A DNA stretch of 64,000 nucleotides from Bacteroidota bacterium. GTDB lineage: Bacteria > Bacteroidota > Ignavibacteria > Kryptoniales > JAKASW01. The notes beneath the pieces were generated by a model that ran no database searches, was not told the origin of the DNA, and saw nothing but the letters and a program-made list of their open reading frames with translations. The stretch spans positions 25,267 to 89,266 of the forward strand of contig JAJZNW010000031.1 in assembly GCA_021811615.1 (NCBI GenBank), written 5' to 3'. The position numbers and the translations under genes are program-made. Positions within the stretch are counted from its first letter, which is position 1. Each line of letters opens with the position of its first letter. Shown here piece by piece: positions 43,648 to 52,887 of this stretch.

Positions 43648-44207
43648 GGACAGTTTAAGACGGCAATAAGAGGCCGCTTCACAACACTCGTTGCCGTCCA
43701 ATGTGAAATATCGGAATGCCTTTTCGGGGTCGAAGTACTTGAAAATGAAATTAGGACCTTCCCGGCTCGGACACTGTCACGAATCTCGACGACAGCGGAC
43801 ACGCGCGCGGAATCGGTCAAATTCTATAGGACGTACTTCCCTGCTGTCTCGGCGGCCGGGTCTCTAACGAATACATCGGGAGGAAACGCATGTGGTATGG
43901 AGCGATGCACTCGCCCCGAACCTATGCGATATCGCAAATGGTCACACGTTCACTGCTGCAGTAATTTCTGACCGGTCATACTGCGGAATAGTAGGTCAAT
44001 CCGGACATTTCATGTTTTAATCCGGGTGGCCAGAGCCGGTTGAGGGGCAGACGTATGCGGGAGCAGGCGGACCAAGACCAGCCGTGGAATGATCGGATTC
44101 TGATACGGGTGGGACCGGTCGGTGTGTGTAGATGCCGGAGATGCGCGGACCCGCCGCGTTTGTAGCTTGGCAACCGTCCGTATATTAATTTCAACAAAAG
44201 GGAGGCT
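43648..44207. other. 560-bp gap without a gene
   Basis: No convincing coding frame, RNA gene or long repeat. The end holds a likely promoter for the lipoprotein genes: TTGGCA and TATATT (near 44167-44187), then AAAGGGAGG before the ATG. Confidence 0.5.
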
Positions 44208-44615
44208 ATGATGAAGGGCATAGTTTGCATCGCGGCTCTCGCTGCTTTCGCCGTCGCATCGTGCGATGTGAATTCGGGAAGTACCGTTGTCGGTTCGCCG
44301 ACCGATACTCAAATCAGCGGCGTTACCGTCACGGTCGATTCGACATACGTGGACGCCAGCGGCTCCGGGCGGCTGGTGGCCCAGGGAATGATAAAGACTA
44401 CCGTCAACGTAACTGCACCCTGGTACGTAGAGGGACAGTTTTATACGGACAGTACGATGCAGGTCAAGCTCGGTGGCAACGATACGCAATTTTCATATCC
44501 GCTTTCACCCGGAGAGTCGACTTACTGGACGATTTATTTCTATACTTCTTCGGTCGATGTCAGGCAATTTCCCGATTTTCGGATCGGGAATCTCAGGGCC
44601 ATCTACAAGAATTGA
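44208..44615 (+). CDS. Small lipoprotein, paralogue 1
   Basis: A 135-residue protein with a lipobox (AVASC, Cys about residue 19). The mature part is a single beta-sandwich-like domain with ISGVTVTVDSTYVD, APWYVEGQFYTDSTM, YPLSPGESTYWTIYF and VDVRQFPDFRIGNLRAIYK. The next gene encodes a homologue of the same length, so this is a tandem duplication. The pattern resembles FxLYD-like domains of exported proteins. Role unknown. Confidence 0.75.
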   Translation: MMKGIVCIAALAAFAVASCDVNSGSTVVGSPTDTQISGVTVTVDSTYVDASGSGRLVAQGMIKTTVNVTAPWYVEGQFYTDSTMQVKLGGNDTQFSYPLSPGESTYWTIYFYTSSVDVRQFPDFRIGNLRAIYKN

Positions 44616-44686
44616 AGATGCCAGGAGCTGAAAGCCTGCCGGCAGCGATGATGCCTGCCAGGACTTATCTGGAGGGAGGATGTCAC

Positions 44687-45094
44687 ATGAAAATTAAGCT
44701 TCTGATGCCGGCGATATTATCACTGGCACTTGTCTCCTGCGAAGTCACCATGCACGATAGTCCGGTGGGCCCGCCGCCGGGCACTGGGATTGCAGGCGTC
44801 TCTTTCACTGTCGACACGACTTATATGCTCGTGAATCCGGCGACGCTTGTAGCCAAGGGGACGGTGAAGAACACGGGAACAGGAAATATCAGTTCCCCGT
44901 GGTATGTGACGTGTTTCTTTTATTCGGACTCCACGATGAGCGCGATACTCGGCAACAATGACAACCAGATCGGCGTGCCGCTCTCGCCCGGGCAGTCGAC
45001 GTTTTGGATGATCACGCTTTCGAGCACCAACGTGGATGTTCGCCGCTTCCCCGACTTCAAGGTTGGCGACTTCAGCGCGGTGTACAAGAAGTGA
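44687..45094 (+). CDS. Small lipoprotein, paralogue 2
   Basis: A 135-residue lipoprotein (ALVSC lipobox, Cys about residue 18). It shares with its upstream neighbour the pattern GVSFTVDTTYM, SPWYVTCFFYSDSTM, VPLSPGQSTFWMITL and VDVRRFPDFKVGDFSAVYK. A Pro/Gly linker (SPVGPPPGTG) separates the lipid anchor from the domain. The ATG at 44687 has GGAGGGAGG upstream. Confidence 0.78.
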   Translation: MKIKLLMPAILSLALVSCEVTMHDSPVGPPPGTGIAGVSFTVDTTYMLVNPATLVAKGTVKNTGTGNISSPWYVTCFFYSDSTMSAILGNNDNQIGVPLSPGQSTFWMITLSSTNVDVRRFPDFKVGDFSAVYKK

Positions 45095-45251
45095 GTCGTC
45101 GCGGGACAGCCGGCAGTTTACAGGCAGATCCTGAAGCGATGAGAGCAGCACCGGAGGGTCGGCCGTCATCTCCGAATGGCGGAACGAAATGCGGAGGTTG
45201 CATCGTTCAATATTTATCGGGGTGCGAGCCAGGAATAAAAGGTGATGTAGC

Positions 45252-45725
45252 ATGGAGATGAAGAGCTATCTACTGGATACATTCTCGTATAACGATCATG
45301 CCAACAGGCTGGTCCTCAAGAAGATCGGGGAGATGCGCGATCGGTCCGGTGCAGTGAGGTTCTTCAGTCATCTTATCAATTCACAATACAAATGGATGTC
45401 GAGGATAATCCGGGATCCGAAAGCGCCCGCGATGGACTGGTGGGAGCCGGTTTACGTCTTTGCGGATCTTGAAGGAAAGTGGAGCGACAGCCTCGGGCTC
45501 TGGCTGGCATATATCGGAGAGAGAAGCGAGGAGCAGATGTTTGAAGAGAAGGGGTTTGTCGGTTTCGACGGAGGCGAGTGGACGGCCCCTCTCAAAGACA
45601 TCGCTCTCCAGCTGAATTATCATTCCATCCACCACAGGGCTCAGATCCAGTCGCTTATCAGGGCACAGGGAATCGAGCCGGACTTCGTAGACTACATCGG
45701 TACTGTTTACAGGAAACTCTCATGA
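45252..45725 (+). CDS. DinB-like metal-binding protein
   Basis: A 157-residue four-helix DinB/YfiT-type protein. The three metal-binding His positions are visible: one in HLINSQYKWM and two in LNYHSIHHRAQIQ. Such proteins are often thiol-dependent transferases. It is followed after 28 bases by the nitrobindin-like gene, so the two are probably co-transcribed. Confidence 0.88.
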   Translation: MEMKSYLLDTFSYNDHANRLVLKKIGEMRDRSGAVRFFSHLINSQYKWMSRIIRDPKAPAMDWWEPVYVFADLEGKWSDSLGLWLAYIGERSEEQMFEEKGFVGFDGGEWTAPLKDIALQLNYHSIHHRAQIQSLIRAQGIEPDFVDYIGTVYRKLS

Positions 45726-45753
45726 ACGATCCACTAAATCTCGGAGCATTTAT

Positions 45754-46242
45754 ATGCCTGTCACTATATCAGATTTCGGTTTCATCGTCGGCAAATGGGA
45801 AGGAACAGGAATCGCAGAATACCCGACAATAAAACCTGTAGATTACGATGAGGGTTTGGTCTTCACCAGGAATGACAAGGACCCATTGATTCATTACGAG
45901 CAGCGAACATGGATAAAGTCTTCGGGCGAAGACAACGGCCAGCCGGTGTTTTGGGAATCGGGGTTCATCATAGACAAGGGTGAAGGAGTATTTGAGCTGG
46001 TGTGCGCTCAGAAAAGCGGCAGGATGGAATTGCTCAGAGGGCAGGCGAAGGGATCGGATGGTAGCGGAATCGAGCTCGAGTTATCAAGTGTAATCATATC
46101 GAACGATCCGCGCATGCAAAAATCCGGGCGTAAATTCCGATTTCTCGAGAACATGATAGATTATGAATTGCAGATGGCGACCGCGGAGAACCCGGGATAC
46201 GAAAGGCATTTGAGAGCACGATTAAGGAGACCGGGTCTTTAG
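45754..46242 (+). CDS. Nitrobindin-like haem-binding beta-barrel protein
   Basis: A 162-residue protein with the nitrobindin entry motif FIVGKWEGTGIAEYPTI, then LIHYEQRTWIKSS, FWESGFIIDKGEG and the C-terminal YERHLRARLRR, whose His is the expected haem ligand. Nitrobindins bind ferric haem and can isomerise peroxynitrite. CGGAG precedes the ATG. The general fold is shared with the protein at 37999-38562. Confidence 0.88.
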   Translation: MPVTISDFGFIVGKWEGTGIAEYPTIKPVDYDEGLVFTRNDKDPLIHYEQRTWIKSSGEDNGQPVFWESGFIIDKGEGVFELVCAQKSGRMELLRGQAKGSDGSGIELELSSVIISNDPRMQKSGRKFRFLENMIDYELQMATAENPGYERHLRARLRRPGL

Positions 46243-46462
46243 TGGTCCGAGTTGTGGTCGTTTGTGTCTCAACCGAAGGCGGATTAATTTCTTAGGTGTT
46301 TAGGGCTGTCGATGAAACACGGTGCCGGTCAAGGGTGGATCGGCATTAAATCAAGTCAGTCGGGATGGTTTGGCAAGGACCTGATAGCGATGCCGCATCT
46401 GGCGCGCGGCATTTCCATATAGAATGTCAGGTTTCCAGCTGAACATTTGATGGAGGTCTGGG

Positions 46463-47107
46463 ATGAAGAAGCTATTTCGCGTGTTGCCGGGCGTCGTCAC
46501 TTTCTTGTGTCTGTCTTCCACATCGTTCGCGCAGGGGCTCACCCTGAAGGACAGATCAGTCGTCGAATTGGACCTGGGCATGTGGGGCGGAACAAGTGTC
46601 TCGAATACCATCGGGGTCAGCGGCATCCAGTCTACTGCTAACGCCAGCTCATTCGTCGGGAGCCTTCTGTATGCCTATGGGATAAGGGAAGACATGTCCG
46701 TTACCGTGAGCGCCGGAGTCCTGGCGGCCGGAGCAAGTGCAACCGTCGGCCTGTCCGGGGTGAGTCAGGAGTCAGGAAGCGTGGTCCCTTTGCTTCTCGG
46801 CGTGCGTTATTATGTCCCGCCGCCCCAGGAGGGGGCAAAAGTTCGTCCGTTTGTATCAGTGGGCGTCGGCACGTATCTCGCTACTGAGTCGAGCAATTCG
46901 GTTGGCCTAACGGTCGTACAGGAGAGCCATACCGAGAGCGCGTTCGGCGGCAGGATCGGCGCTGGAATCGATTTCTACATTGACAATAACCTCAAGTTAG
47001 TGGCGAACGCCGGGTACAACGTCATGTCCGATTTCTCTTCGCCGGTTACCGGGAGGATGAACTTCAACGGTGGTGACCTTTCGGTCGGTGTCGGTTATGC
47101 CTTCTGA
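46463..47107 (+). CDS. Outer-membrane beta-barrel protein
   Basis: A 214-residue protein with a signal peptide (cleavage after SFAQ) and strands of alternating hydrophobic residues typical of small barrels (LLYAYGIREDMSVTVSAGV, KVRPFVSVGVGTYL). It ends GGDLSVGVGYAF, a proper terminal Phe strand for BAM insertion. GGAGG precedes the ATG. Confidence 0.82.
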   Translation: MKKLFRVLPGVVTFLCLSSTSFAQGLTLKDRSVVELDLGMWGGTSVSNTIGVSGIQSTANASSFVGSLLYAYGIREDMSVTVSAGVLAAGASATVGLSGVSQESGSVVPLLLGVRYYVPPPQEGAKVRPFVSVGVGTYLATESSNSVGLTVVQESHTESAFGGRIGAGIDFYIDNNLKLVANAGYNVMSDFSSPVTGRMNFNGGDLSVGVGYAF

Positions 47108-47120
47108 GCAGAAGGAGAAG

Positions 47121-47519
47121 ATGGGCGATCGGCTCTCGAGGAACGAACTCTACCGGGAAATAATAGAGGGTTTCATCGGGGCTTATAACCGCTTCGACAT
47201 CGAAGGGATGCTGCTGAATGTCAGTCCTGATGTGATTTTCGAAAACAGATCCGGAGATAGAGTAGACCTGCGTACGGAGGGGATCGGAGAATTAAGAAGG
47301 CAGGCCGAAGACTCCAGACGTTCCTTCACCCGAAGGAAGCAGGTGATAGCCGGCATGAAGTTCGGCGACGATGAGGTCGAGATCGAGATAAACTTCACCG
47401 GAACCCTGGCGATAGACCTACCGGGCGGGATGAAGGCAGGAGACAGGATAGAGCTGAAGGGGAAGAGCATTTTCAAGTTCAGGGGCGACAGGATTATCGG
47501 GTTGACGGATATTTCCTGA
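47121..47519 (+). CDS. SnoaL/NTF2-like protein
   Basis: A 132-residue alpha+beta-barrel protein. The first helix ELYREIIEGFIGAYNRFDIEGM followed by VSPDVIFENRSG and a long curved strand near the end (IELKGKSIFKFRGDRIIGLTDIS) fit the NTF2-like fold. GAAGGAG lies just upstream of 47121; an in-frame ATG at 47097 would overlap the barrel gene. No catalytic residues assigned. Confidence 0.8.
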   Translation: MGDRLSRNELYREIIEGFIGAYNRFDIEGMLLNVSPDVIFENRSGDRVDLRTEGIGELRRQAEDSRRSFTRRKQVIAGMKFGDDEVEIEINFTGTLAIDLPGGMKAGDRIELKGKSIFKFRGDRIIGLTDIS

Positions 47520-47632
47520 CCGGGAACAGGGTGGCGGACCAGGTGAGGGATCGAATTTAAGGAGCCGGTTTCCAAAAGCGCGCGGGTCTTGCCAGCTTCA
47601 GGGACGGCGTGGGGGGCTGGATTTTTGCCGGG

Positions 47633-48499
47633 TCAAACCTGGCCCGTCATTTCCTTTTTTCTCAGAGAGATTACTTCCTTGAGCGTATAGATGAATGCCG
47701 GGATCGCGATGACGATCATGAACATTCCGATGAGCAGGTATCCGGTATCGACTGGAAGGTGGCGGTCCAAACCGATGAAGGTCACGATCCCGAAGGCGGC
47801 GAAGAGGATTCCGCCGAAGAAGAGGGTTCTTCCACCCGTCTGTGCCCCGATTTGTTTCACTTCCTGTTCGCTTAACAGGTGGGTCCACCTCATCGACGCG
47901 CCGAAGAGATAGCCTACAATAACGAGCATAAGCATGGTACCGACGCCGAAGGCCAGACCCGGAACGAACCCGAGCCACGGGCTGCGCATAGCAGGTGCGG
48001 CGACGGTGTTGACGAAAAGTGAGAACCCTCCGAACCCGAAGCCGGCGATGAAGCCGTGGATGATGGTCCACTTCGCAGGGAGCGGACCTGAGCCCGGCAC
48101 GGCGGATTCCTTGTGATGTTTTGAGAGAACAGACATGGATGTGCCCATGTCTCGTGCTTGGTCGTGGTGATGACCGAAGATATGAAGATGAGGGTACCGG
48201 TTCTTGCCCAAGACCATTGCGCCGGCGGCGGACATCGCTGCTCCGACGATCATATATACGATGCCGTTTATTGTGGGAGACAGGAGAAAGGGGGCGAGGG
48301 CGAGATATGCAGCTTCGGCAAGAAGCATACGCTGAACCGTGAAGGCAGCCGAGAAGTAGAGACCGGCTTTCATCCCTTCCCTGCCGCTCGCTCCGCCGAT
48401 CGCGTAGCTGAAAGTAATCGGCCAAGTATGCTCGTCCGGCAAAATGCCGTGCAACAGTCCGAACAGGAGCGAATATATCACAGCTGTCAAAGGAGTCAT
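47633..48499 (-). CDS. Nickel/cobalt transporter-like membrane protein with His-rich loop
   Basis: A 288-residue protein with about seven helices. The first carries LLHGILPDEHTW, a variant of the H-x4-D-H motif of NiCoT/RcnA/UreH transporters. A cytoplasmic loop around residues 100-130 is His-rich (HLHIFGHHHD, later KHHK), which would bind metal ions. A second HGFIAGFGFGGFSLF segment supports an internal repeat. The ion and direction of transport are unknown. The DsrE-like gene ends 52 bases upstream on the same strand. Confidence 0.78.
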   Translation of the reverse strand: MTPLTAVIYSLLFGLLHGILPDEHTWPITFSYAIGGASGREGMKAGLYFSAAFTVQRMLLAEAAYLALAPFLLSPTINGIVYMIVGAAMSAAGAMVLGKNRYPHLHIFGHHHDQARDMGTSMSVLSKHHKESAVPGSGPLPAKWTIIHGFIAGFGFGGFSLFVNTVAAPAMRSPWLGFVPGLAFGVGTMLMLVIVGYLFGASMRWTHLLSEQEVKQIGAQTGGRTLFFGGILFAAFGIVTFIGLDRHLPVDTGYLLIGMFMIVIAIPAFIYTLKEVISLRKKEMTGQV

Positions 48500-48551
48500 G
48501 CTACTTTCCTCAGATGGTCAAAGTAGCGCTCCGGGTGGAGGTTGCTCATGT

Positions 48552-48902
48552 TTACGGCCTTATGTATGACCACCCCTCTGCTTCTTTCCTTGCAAGTTCC
48601 CCCACGCCGGAGGGAACAGCCTCCACATGCTCCAGCAGAGCATCTTTTGCGAGATGGAATTGGCGAAGAGAGTTTTCACACGCGGTGAACCTTACACCTT
48701 TCGCGGCAAGCCGCTCGACCATCGCCCCGTGGAGATCGGGCGTCTTCAAAAGCGCGGTTACACCCTCCGAATTGGATACCAATTCCACTTCCACATTTTC
48801 CTGGCCCAGGTCTGTTATAAGATTCTCTATATTGTGCAGAACGAGGTCCACTCTGCCCTTCGCACCTTCATCAAGGTGAAATAGAACTCTATATTTTGCC
48901 AC
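48552..48902 (-). CDS. DsrE-family protein
   Basis: A 116-residue DsrE/DsrF-like protein. It starts KYRVLFHLDEGAKGRVDLVLHNIENL and has the late pocket segment AKGVRFTACENSLRQF with the conserved Cys that can carry sulfur in sulfur-relay members. It is a single-domain protein of typical length. It lies just upstream of a metal transporter gene on the same strand. Confidence 0.9.
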   Translation of the reverse strand: MAKYRVLFHLDEGAKGRVDLVLHNIENLITDLGQENVEVELVSNSEGVTALLKTPDLHGAMVERLAAKGVRFTACENSLRQFHLAKDALLEHVEAVPSGVGELARKEAEGWSYIRP

Positions 48903-49247
48903 TTCTTTATCCAGTTGATGGTTGTCGTTTCAGAAAACAGCAGGCTCTCCTCGACGGCGCGGATCCGGCTCAAGTCAATATAAAATGAACTGCTCGGAAA
49001 TCGGACGGGGCGTTCGTCAGTTTGTCGGTCGGATGACCATGAAGCCGTCAGCCGTGACATCCCGATCTGCTGGGAGATTCTTGCTTTATTTGATTTGATG
49101 CGTTTGCAGCGGCGCGGATTCATTCATGCTGTCCCCGGATAGAAGGCGATACAATTTGATCGGGAAATGCTCTCCTCGTTCTCCGGAAAGTCGATTCGAA
49201 AGAATATCGGTCAGCAACACCGCTTGTCCACACTGGTGTACGATAGT
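48903..49247. other. 345-bp gap without a gene
   Basis: It separates the DsrE-like gene from the desaturase gene on the minus strand. I see no coding frame with a ribosome site, RNA gene or repeat. It should hold the promoter for the DsrE-like gene. Confidence 0.5.
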
Positions 49248-50228
49248 TCAAGCCATCTCGAGCAATCTGCCGAATATCAGATCGAACTTGAAACTTTTGG
49301 AATTAACCCGCGACTCGATGAATTCCGCCACCTTCTGAAGTCGCGCCGGTATAGACATGATCTTGTCCTGGGCTTTGGCTCCGATGTCGTTGAGCTGGGT
49401 CAGGAAGCCGATGTTCCAAGAGCTTATCAGCTGTTCCACTATCTTCTGATAGTCCCTCGGCCCGTAGATGCCGCAGCGGCGAACGACGTCCGAATACTCA
49501 TTGAAATTGGCCATCGATATTCCCGGCATATCGATGCTCGGCATGACGGTCGCGGCACAATCCAGGGCGACGTTTGGATCGCGCGCGATGACTTCCCTGA
49601 ACACGTTAAGATAAAACGCGTAGTGGCGCGCTTCATCCTGCGCGATTTTCTGGGTGATGGTGAAGAGGAGTGGTTCTTGCTGTCCGACCAGCTTCCCTGT
49701 GTTCGTGTGTGAGATGAACGTCGCTTTTTCCTGGGCGCTGGTATAAACGAAAATCTTGTAGGGATCGCCTTTCCAGGGAGGATGGAAGCCGGATCTAACG
49801 TAATCGAACTGCAGCCTTTCTAGCGCGGAAAACTTCAGCAACCTCGAGTCTCTTATGTAATCACGGAGCACATTTCCATGTCTGTCCTCTTCGGCTGTCC
49901 AGAGGCCGTTCCATTCTTTCCAGGTCGGGTCTTCGCCGAGGGCGTGGAAAATCAGCCTGTGAAAGTGAGGGAGACCTTCTTCCGTGAGTATGTTCAGCGA
50001 AAGGGCGACTCGTGCGACGTCGCTTATTCCTTCGGCTCGCTTGCGGAGCTCGCAGATTTGCTTGTCGTCGCTGGTCCCGTAGTCGGCCGGGAGAAATTCG
50101 GACGGAAACCAGAGCTCACGCTTCGCCACGTGACGGGCGATCAGCCCTTGCACTGCACCGTCAAGGTCGCGCAACACCTCGTACTTCTTACGAAGCACCT
50201 CGTCCTGTAGTTCGTGCATTCTCTGCAT
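49248..50228 (-). CDS. Acyl-ACP desaturase (ferritin-like di-iron)
   Basis: A 326-residue soluble desaturase of the FA_desaturase_2 type. The di-iron ligands appear in WTAEEDRHG and AQDEARHYAF, the two E-x-x-H motifs of the family. WKEWNGLWTAEEDRHG and SGFHPPWKGDPYKIFVYTSAQE are characteristic. It adds a double bond to acyl-ACP using oxygen and reduced ferredoxin. Together with catalase and peroxiredoxin upstream it suggests an aerobic lifestyle. Confidence 0.94.
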   Translation of the reverse strand: MQRMHELQDEVLRKKYEVLRDLDGAVQGLIARHVAKRELWFPSEFLPADYGTSDDKQICELRKRAEGISDVARVALSLNILTEEGLPHFHRLIFHALGEDPTWKEWNGLWTAEEDRHGNVLRDYIRDSRLLKFSALERLQFDYVRSGFHPPWKGDPYKIFVYTSAQEKATFISHTNTGKLVGQQEPLLFTITQKIAQDEARHYAFYLNVFREVIARDPNVALDCAATVMPSIDMPGISMANFNEYSDVVRRCGIYGPRDYQKIVEQLISSWNIGFLTQLNDIGAKAQDKIMSIPARLQKVAEFIESRVNSKSFKFDLIFGRLLEMA

Positions 50229-50414
50229 CGCTCACTTTTCTTGAATTATGGGAAATATCGGCGAATCTGCCTCGTTGGTGAACCTCTAGGGTTCAGGTAC
50301 TCGATATTATATGACAGTTGGAAAGCATAAACAAGGAGGGTCGAGTGAGACAGGAGTCCGCCGCTGCCAACCGGGCGGCGGGCTCCAATCTGACCAAAAG
50401 AAGAGATCCGGGAC

Positions 50415-51908
50415 TCAGTGTCCGGCTGCCGACATCGCTTCTTCGATATCGATCCCGAGCCCTGCTGCTACACCGGCTCCGAGTTTCTCGTCAGCCCGGA
50501 AGAAGTGACAGATCTGGTGTTTGATAATCTCATCCTTCTTCGGACCTGTAATCCCCTTCATCGAGCATACTATGTTGCTTATCGTGTTCTTCTTGTCGTG
50601 GTCGCTCATCAGACGGAAGAGGTTTCCCGGCTGTGTGAAATGGTCGTCTTCTCCTTCCGCGTTCCGGTTGTACCAGTCCGCGAAGGCGGCGTCGAGCTGC
50701 ATCCCCGGCTCCTTATACGACTGATCGATGTAGATTCCATCGAAGCTGTTCGGCCAGTAATTCGGCTCGCTTGCGCCGTTGCCGTCGACGCGCATGTAGC
50801 CATCCCGCTGGTGGTTGGCGACCGCATACGGACACCTGTTGACCGGGATCTGCTCGTAATTTGCCCCGAGCCTGTACCTGTGGGCATCGGGGTAGGACAG
50901 AATCCTTCCCTGGAGCATCTTGTCGGGAGAATAGCCGATGCCGTTGACGACGTGTGCCGGTGCAAATGCGGATTGCTCCACCTCCGCGAAGTAATTGGCC
51001 GGTATCTCGTTCAGTTCCATAATTCCGACGTCAATAAGGGGGAATTCATGGTGCGGCCAGATCTTTGTAAGGTCGAATGGATTCCACCTGAAGGCCTTAG
51101 CCTGCTCGTCGGTCATGATCTGGATCTTAAGCGTCCATTTCGGAAAGTCGTGCCTGTCGATCGCGTCCAGCATGTCGCGCTGCGCCCAGTCCGGATCCTT
51201 CCCTCTCATCTCGGCAGCTTCCTGGTCCGTGAAGTTCCTTATCCCTTGCTGTGTCTTGAAATGGAATTTGACCCAGGAGCGCTTGTTGTCCTTGTTGATG
51301 AATGAGAATGTGTGGCTCCCGTAACCGTTCATGTGCCGGTAGGAATAAGGGGTCCCCCGGTCGCTCATGAGAATCACGACCTGGTGGAGACTCTCCGGAT
51401 TGAGGCTCCAGAAATCCCACATCATCGTCGGACTCTTGCAGTTGGTCCTGGGATCGCGTTTTTGCGTGTGAATGAAATCGTCGAACTTCTTCGCGTCCTT
51501 GATGAAGAAGACCGGCGTGTTGTTGCCTACCAGGTCCCAGTTCCCGTCTTCGGTGTAGAACTTGACGGCGAAGCCGCGCGGATCGCGCTCGGTATCCGCA
51601 CTTCCCTTTTCACCGCCGACAGTGCTGAAACGCACGAACACGCGCGTCTGCTTGCCGACCTTGTCGAACAGTTTGGCACGAGTGTATTTCGCGATGTCGT
51701 TCGTGACGGTGAACGTGCCGTAAGCCCCCGTGCCTTTTGCGTGCACGACCCTTTCCGGAATCCTCTCGCGGTTGAAGTGCGCCATCTTCTCGTGGAGGAT
51801 GTAATCCTGCAGAAGCACGGGGCCGCGCGGCCCGGCGGTCATAGAGTTTTCATTCTCCGTGTACGGCCTCCCGGAGGCCGTGGTCAGCTTCCTCTTCTCC
51901 TCGCTCAT
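50415..51908 (-). CDS. katA: Haem catalase
   Basis: A 497-residue monofunctional catalase. FNRERIPERVVHAKGTGAYG holds the catalytic His, and RILSYPDAHRYRLG the proximal Tyr that binds haem. The length fits the small-subunit (clade 3) enzymes. GGAG precedes the ATG. It breaks down hydrogen peroxide and stands behind the peroxiredoxin/winged-helix pair, with a 68-base gap. Confidence 0.97.
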   Translation of the reverse strand: MSEEKRKLTTASGRPYTENENSMTAGPRGPVLLQDYILHEKMAHFNRERIPERVVHAKGTGAYGTFTVTNDIAKYTRAKLFDKVGKQTRVFVRFSTVGGEKGSADTERDPRGFAVKFYTEDGNWDLVGNNTPVFFIKDAKKFDDFIHTQKRDPRTNCKSPTMMWDFWSLNPESLHQVVILMSDRGTPYSYRHMNGYGSHTFSFINKDNKRSWVKFHFKTQQGIRNFTDQEAAEMRGKDPDWAQRDMLDAIDRHDFPKWTLKIQIMTDEQAKAFRWNPFDLTKIWPHHEFPLIDVGIMELNEIPANYFAEVEQSAFAPAHVVNGIGYSPDKMLQGRILSYPDAHRYRLGANYEQIPVNRCPYAVANHQRDGYMRVDGNGASEPNYWPNSFDGIYIDQSYKEPGMQLDAAFADWYNRNAEGEDDHFTQPGNLFRLMSDHDKKNTISNIVCSMKGITGPKKDEIIKHQICHFFRADEKLGAGVAAGLGIDIEEAMSAAGH

Positions 51909-51976
51909 CGTTTCTCCTTTCTTAGTGTCGTTTACTCCGGTTTCTCTCGGAAATGAGTCCGGCTTCCCGGCGGAAT

Positions 51977-52225
51977 TCAGGATCCCGCCGGCGATCTGCC
52001 TTTCATCTTCTTGAGTCTCGCGGAGCCGTCGTCGGTAAGGTAGTATAGAGTGTCTCTCTCCACGGCGAGCCCCGCATTGATGAGGTCTCTCGCGGTTGCC
52101 CTGACGAGGTAGAGCGGTACGCCGCTGACGCCGGCCACCTCTTCGAGCGAATGATGGTCTTCGATCACCGTCATCATGCTCACGGCGGCTTCAGTCAGTG
52201 TTCCGTCCGGGTTGATACAGGCCAT
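51977..52225 (-). CDS. Small winged-helix-like protein
   Basis: An 82-residue protein with a helix-turn-helix-like part (SLEEVAGVSGVPLYLVRATA, then RDLINAGLAVERDTLYYLTD) and a basic tail. It starts two bases after the peroxiredoxin stop, so it is in that operon. By position it may regulate the peroxide-defence genes. It has one Cys, at residue 3. Confidence 0.7.
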   Translation of the reverse strand: MACINPDGTLTEAAVSMMTVIEDHHSLEEVAGVSGVPLYLVRATARDLINAGLAVERDTLYYLTDDGSARLKKMKGRSPAGS

Positions 52226-52227
52226 GG

Positions 52228-52887
52228 TTAGATCGCCTTCTTGCTGAGGTACCAGTCGACGACTTCGAGGCTCTTGTCTTTCACCCGCTGTTCTGCCGTC
52301 GCAGTCGTATTCGGTGCGGGGACCACGACCTTGTCGCCCGGTTTCCAGTTTGCTGGCGTCGCGACCTGGTTCTTGTCGGTCATCTGGAGGGCATCTATCA
52401 CTCTCAGGATCTCCTGCATGTTCCTGCCGGTTGTCAGAGGATAGTATATCATCGCACGCAGTTTGCCGTTCGGATCTATAATGAACACGCAGCGGGTCGT
52501 CTCCGTCTTGCTTTCGCCCGGCATTATCATGCCGTACTTCATCGCGACTTCCTTGTTAAGATCGGCGATGATCGGGAACGGGATTTTCACTCCCAACTTT
52601 TCTTCGATATTCCGTATCCACGCGATGTGCGATGAGACTGAGTCGACGCTCAGTCCGAGGAGTTGAGTATTCTTCTTCTGTAGTTCGGGATAGATTTGCG
52701 CGAACGCCACGAACTCCGTCGTGCAGACCGGTGTGAAGTCTGCCGGGTGGGAGAAGAGGACTAGCCAGCTCCCTTTAAAGTCGGGAAGCCTCAGCACGCC
52801 TTGTGTCGTCACTGCCTCGAAGTCCGGCGCCATTTCGCCGAGCCGCGGAAGGCTGTGAATCGTCTGATTTCCGTTTGATTCTGCCAT
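52228..52887 (-). CDS. Peroxiredoxin, Prx6/AhpC-TSA type
   Basis: A 219-residue peroxiredoxin. The peroxidatic Cys is in HPADFTPVCTTEF, and a second Cys is in ETTRCVFIID. The long C-terminal domain (NWKPGDKVVVPAPNTT) is typical of the Prx6/archaeal-type group. It reduces hydrogen and organic peroxides. It heads a likely operon with the winged-helix gene and katA. Confidence 0.95.
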   Translation of the reverse strand: MAESNGNQTIHSLPRLGEMAPDFEAVTTQGVLRLPDFKGSWLVLFSHPADFTPVCTTEFVAFAQIYPELQKKNTQLLGLSVDSVSSHIAWIRNIEEKLGVKIPFPIIADLNKEVAMKYGMIMPGESKTETTRCVFIIDPNGKLRAMIYYPLTTGRNMQEILRVIDALQMTDKNQVATPANWKPGDKVVVPAPNTTATAEQRVKDKSLEVVDWYLSKKAI

